The notes under the pieces are model-generated. The model was not told where the DNA came from, did no database searches, and worked only from the letters and a program-made list of their open reading frames with translations. From Alphaproteobacteria bacterium CG11_big_fil_rev_8_21_14_0_20_44_7 (lineage in GTDB: Bacteria; Pseudomonadota; Alphaproteobacteria; Rickettsiales; 21-14-0-20-44-7), in contig PCXJ01000093.1 of assembly GCA_002787615.1 (NCBI GenBank), forward strand, positions 759-8,528: a stretch of DNA of 7,770 nt, given 5' to 3'. This document shows positions 5,366 to 7,770 of this stretch, in pieces (the first letter of the stretch is position 1; each line of letters starts with the position of its first letter). Both the position numbers and the translations under genes were made by a program.

Positions 5366-6895
5366 TCAGATTTTTTTCCTAAAAAGCAAAAAAACCGTAA
5401 TGATTACTATCAGGAGTAGAATCAATTTTTTACCAATTGCACTGTAAGTTGTTGCAGAAATTGAGTTTTTGCTAATCACAACGTCAATATAGCCTTTCTG
5501 ATTTAACGGAATGGAATCCTGAATTATCCCATACTTATTTATGACCGCTGACACGCCGGTATTTGCAGCGCGAATCACCGGAACACCGCGCTCAATCGCG
5601 CGCATTCTGGCACTTGCGAGATGTTGATACGGCCCTGAACTAACGCCAAACCAAGCATCATTTGTCGCATTTATTATCAGGTCTATATCCTTACCTTTTT
5701 GCGAATAATCCGGAAAAATTATCTCATAGCAAATTTGGGGTAGGATATTTAAGCCACTATTTGTAGAAATCGACATGATGTTTTCGCCTTTTTGCAAATT
5801 AAAGCCCCCTTGCGTGATTTTTTCGAGAGGCAAAATCTCCGAAAATGGTACATATTCGCCAAATGGCACAAGATGATATTTATCATAATATGCCCGAATC
5901 CCGCTTTTATCGATTAGATACATGCTATTCCACACCTTATAGCTTTCTCGCGTGTCCCCTACTGAGCGCAATGCGCCTGTCACCATCGCGGTATTTTCCG
6001 GCAAGCGCGAAGTTATCATATCCAAAATGCCATCCTCACGATTGAGGTGGAAAGGGATTCCGGTTTCCGGCAGAATAATCAAATCCGTATCATCGGGAAG
6101 GTTTTTACCGGTAAGATGCAAAGTTTCGTATAATTGCCGATTTTTTTCCTGCGCATCCCATTTTAGGGTTTGCTCAATATTCGGCTGTACGATTCTGACA
6201 TTTATCGCATCATTCACATCAGAGTTGGTGATAATAAGCCCAAAGCGCACAAAACTAAACCCGACAATAAGAATAACTGCGAGGCGATATAGCTTGGATT
6301 TATACGCTAAGGGCAGAAATGCAATTAGCATCACCACCCAGCTTAATAGATATATTCCGCCAAGCGAGGCAAGGTGCGCCAACGGCAATGCAAAGAACGA
6401 GCTATAACCAATCAAATTCCAGGGGAACCCTGTGAATAAATAGCTGCGTAAAATTTCTGCCAGCACCCACAGATTTATAAAAATCAGAATACGTCCGATT
6501 TCACCAAATTTTGGCCTGACTGCGTGATATACAAGCCCAACCAGAGCTATATATATTGCCAAAACAGCAGGGATTCCGGCAGCAGCAAAGGGAATCAGCC
6601 AAGCGAACCTATCTGCATCAATTAATAATGAATTTGAAATCCAATATAATCCGAAAAGGAAATGCCCAAACCCAAACCACCAGCCCAGCCAGAATGCAAC
6701 CCAGCCTCCCCCCTTTATAGGGGGGGATAGAGGGGGGGTAATTTTCTCCAGAGCAATGAGAAATAGCGGGAAGGAAATAAATAATATCGGCAGAAAATCA
6801 AATGGAGCAAGCGCAAAATCGGCCAGCGCGCCTGCCACAAAAACAGTCAGGTATTTTTTCTTTCCTTCAAACAGCGATTCTGGAATTTTCATCAT
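5366..6895 (-). CDS. lnt: apolipoprotein N-acyltransferase
   Basis: Transfers an acyl chain from phospholipid to the N-terminal cysteine of apolipoproteins in the inner membrane, the last step of lipoprotein maturation. With the start at 6895 it has 509 residues. N-terminal membrane segments lie at about 14-33, 36-50, 67-87, 97-126, 136-150, 182-198 and 202-222; a nitrilase-like periplasmic domain spans about 230-480; a final membrane helix lies at 491-505. The catalytic triad is intact: E277 (PETGIPF), K339 (DKYHLVPFGEYVPF), C389 (PQICYEIIFPD), close to E267/K335/C387 of E. coli. The frame is open upstream to an ATG at 6940, but that extension is the bioF coding end read in another frame. 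GGGAG upstream favours 6895 or the adjacent ATG at 6892. It overlaps bioF by 29 bp. An in-frame palindrome adds a proline/glycine-rich loop at residues 52-63. Confidence 0.96.
   Translation of the reverse strand: MMKIPESLFEGKKKYLTVFVAGALADFALAPFDFLPILFISFPLFLIALEKITPPLSPPIKGGGWVAFWLGWWFGFGHFLFGLYWISNSLLIDADRFAWLIPFAAAGIPAVLAIYIALVGLVYHAVRPKFGEIGRILIFINLWVLAEILRSYLFTGFPWNLIGYSSFFALPLAHLASLGGIYLLSWVVMLIAFLPLAYKSKLYRLAVILIVGFSFVRFGLIITNSDVNDAINVRIVQPNIEQTLKWDAQEKNRQLYETLHLTGKNLPDDTDLIILPETGIPFHLNREDGILDMITSRLPENTAMVTGALRSVGDTRESYKVWNSMYLIDKSGIRAYYDKYHLVPFGEYVPFSEILPLEKITQGGFNLQKGENIMSISTNSGLNILPQICYEIIFPDYSQKGKDIDLIINATNDAWFGVSSGPYQHLASARMRAIERGVPVIRAANTGVSAVINKYGIIQDSIPLNQKGYIDVVISKNSISATTYSAIGKKLILLLIVIITVFLLFRKKI
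6704..6742 (-). repeat. in-frame GC-rich palindromic insert in lnt
   Basis: The core is CCCCCC (6708-6713) against GGGGGGG (6720-6726), followed by a second G7 run (6732-6738). Read in the lnt frame it encodes ITPPLSPPIKGG between membrane segments 2 and 3, where Lnt proteins normally have a short charged loop. It matches the bioF element (7317-7364): on the coding strand both carry ACCC(C/G)CCC, three to four variable bases, ATCCCCCCCT, a short centre, then AAGGGGGGAG. Base composition is far more GC-rich and homopolymeric than the surrounding gene. Confidence 0.75.
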
Positions 6896-7770
6896 CCCTA
6901 CATACTCCCAATTTGCCCAGCTCAGCAAATAATTTCTCAATATCTGCGCAGCTATGGTTAGCGGTGATGGAAATCCTCAAGCGCGCTGTTCCTTTTGGCA
7001 CAGTTGGCGGGCGGATTGCTGAAACCAGAATTTTTTTTGCTTTTAGCGCCTCGGCGATTTCCAGTGTTTTTTGCTCGTCACCCACAATTATCGGGATTAT
7101 ATGCGCTTGCTTTTCCAACCTTAAATACGGCTTTTCAGATTCTATCACCGCCAATGCCTGCAAGGCAGAAGCAATAATGCCGGGCGGCAATGCGGTAGAA
7201 TAAATTAAACTCCGCGCCGAGGTTTTTATATATTCTATCACGGTTTTGCTCGCGCATACATATCCGCCATAACAACCCAAGGCTTTTGACATTGTGCCGA
7301 TATATATATCCACATTGCCCCCCCTTTCTTCTCCCCCTTGAAGGGGGGGATTATGGGCGGGTGAATCATAAATACTATGCGCGCCATCTACCAAAACCCA
7401 AGCATCATATTTCTTCTTCAACTCACAAATTTTGGCAAGCGGCGCTTTATCTCCATCCATCGAGAAAATCTCCTCGGTGATAATCAGGCAGTTTTCATAT
7501 TCGCCGCGTTTTTGCAGCAAAGCTTCCAGATGCTCCATGCAATTATGTTTAAATCGCACCAGCTTTGCCCCGCTAAGCTTCGCCGCATCAATCAGGCAGG
7601 CATGAGCAAGCTTATCGGCAATTATCAAATCCCCCTCGCCCATTATTGCCGGAATTACCCCGATATTTGCCAAATAACCACTGCCGAAAATGCAGGCTGC
7701 CTCATATCCTTTATGCTCTGCGAGTTTGGCTTCCAACTCATCATATAGCGGGAAATTGCCATTGACCAAG
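6867..7770 (-). CDS. bioF: 8-amino-7-oxononanoate synthase (5' end cut by window)
   Basis: PLP enzyme condensing pimeloyl thioester with alanine in biotin synthesis. About 300 residues are present; the frame is open past position 7770 and begins at LVNGNFPLYDELE, which lies roughly 75-85 residues into the family, so the true start is outside. Seen: FGSGYLANIGVIP, the PLP-contacting VDGAHS (127-132 counted from the first full codon), the Schiff-base lysine in GTMSKALG (K162), RSLIYSTALPPG (186-197), and IRPPTVPKGTARLRIS (252-267). The last block separates BioF from the related 5-aminolevulinate synthase and 2-amino-3-ketobutyrate ligase. A palindromic element replaces the loop between VDGAHS and VDIYIGT. 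The 3' end overlaps lnt by 29 bp, indicating one transcript. No other biotin gene is in view. Confidence 0.9.
   Translation of the reverse strand, partial: LVNGNFPLYDELEAKLAEHKGYEAACIFGSGYLANIGVIPAIMGEGDLIIADKLAHACLIDAAKLSGAKLVRFKHNCMEHLEALLQKRGEYENCLIITEEIFSMDGDKAPLAKICELKKKYDAWVLVDGAHSIYDSPAHNPPLQGGEERGGNVDIYIGTMSKALGCYGGYVCASKTVIEYIKTSARSLIYSTALPPGIIASALQALAVIESEKPYLRLEKQAHIIPIIVGDEQKTLEIAEALKAKKILVSAIRPPTVPKGTARLRISITANHSCADIEKLFAELGKLGVCRDDENSRIAV
7317..7364 (-). repeat. in-frame GC-rich palindromic insert in bioF
   Basis: CCCCCTT (7333-7339) and AAGGGGG (7341-7347) form the palindrome core, flanked by a further C7 run ending near 7324. In the bioF frame it encodes SPAHNPPLQGGEERGG between the PLP-binding DxxH segment and the VDIYIGT strand before the catalytic lysine, a surface loop in relatives where a GRG-like stretch is usual. 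It has the same orientation and reading phase as the element in lnt. Confidence 0.75.

Noticed and set aside
6896..6940. Upstream ATG of lnt at 6940
   Set aside because: The added 15 residues are the bioF 3' coding sequence in another frame and do not resemble an Lnt N-terminus; GGGAG supports 6895/6892.
6802..7203. 133-codon plus-strand frame over the lnt-bioF junction
   Set aside because: It is antisense to two well-supported genes and has no recognisable domain.

Overview
The window reads as a chromosomal housekeeping segment of a low-GC alphaproteobacterium. The evidence is a short, insertion-free prolyl-tRNA synthetase of the alphaproteobacterial kind, a zinc-free L33, a small XRE regulator of a type common in this class, and the neighbourhood lnt - xre - metK - trmB, which I recall from many alphaproteobacteria. 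AT-rich spacers and several palindromic repeat families would suit a Rickettsiales- or Holosporales-like lineage or a small-genome relative, but the order cannot be settled from this sequence. asd and bioF show that some amino-acid and biotin biosynthesis is retained.

Layout, left to right: proS (minus, its C-terminal end lies beyond position 1); rpmG (plus, divergent from proS, with a recognisable -35 box); a convergent spacer holding a perfect 14-bp tandem duplication and a 72-bp three-hairpin repeat (copy A); asd and trmB (minus, 7 bp apart); a 271-bp spacer holding an inverted second copy of the 72-bp repeat (copy B), an 8-bp-stem hairpin and a pair of 12-bp direct repeats; metK (minus) with a leader hairpin that includes its Shine-Dalgarno; an XRE-family regulator (minus); a 182-bp AT-rich spacer with a candidate promoter; lnt (minus); and bioF (minus, its N-terminal end lies beyond position 7770), whose 3' end overlaps lnt.

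The six minus-strand genes from bioF to asd could be read in one direction, probably as bioF-lnt, then xre-metK with possible read-through into trmB-asd. MetK makes S-adenosylmethionine, TrmB uses it to methylate tRNA, and Asd feeds the aspartate family that includes methionine, so the middle block is metabolically coherent. BioF supplies a biotin precursor, and Lnt finishes lipoproteins in the inner membrane.

No defence system, phage, transposase, CRISPR array, tRNA or rRNA was seen. The unusual content is repeat biology. One family is a 72-bp intergenic palindromic element present twice in inverted orientation around trmB-asd. A second, GC-rich palindromic family sits inside the coding sequences of two neighbouring genes, lnt and bioF, in the same orientation and reading phase, adding a PP(L/I)(K/Q)GG peptide to each protein. 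This resembles the in-frame palindromic elements known from Rickettsia.
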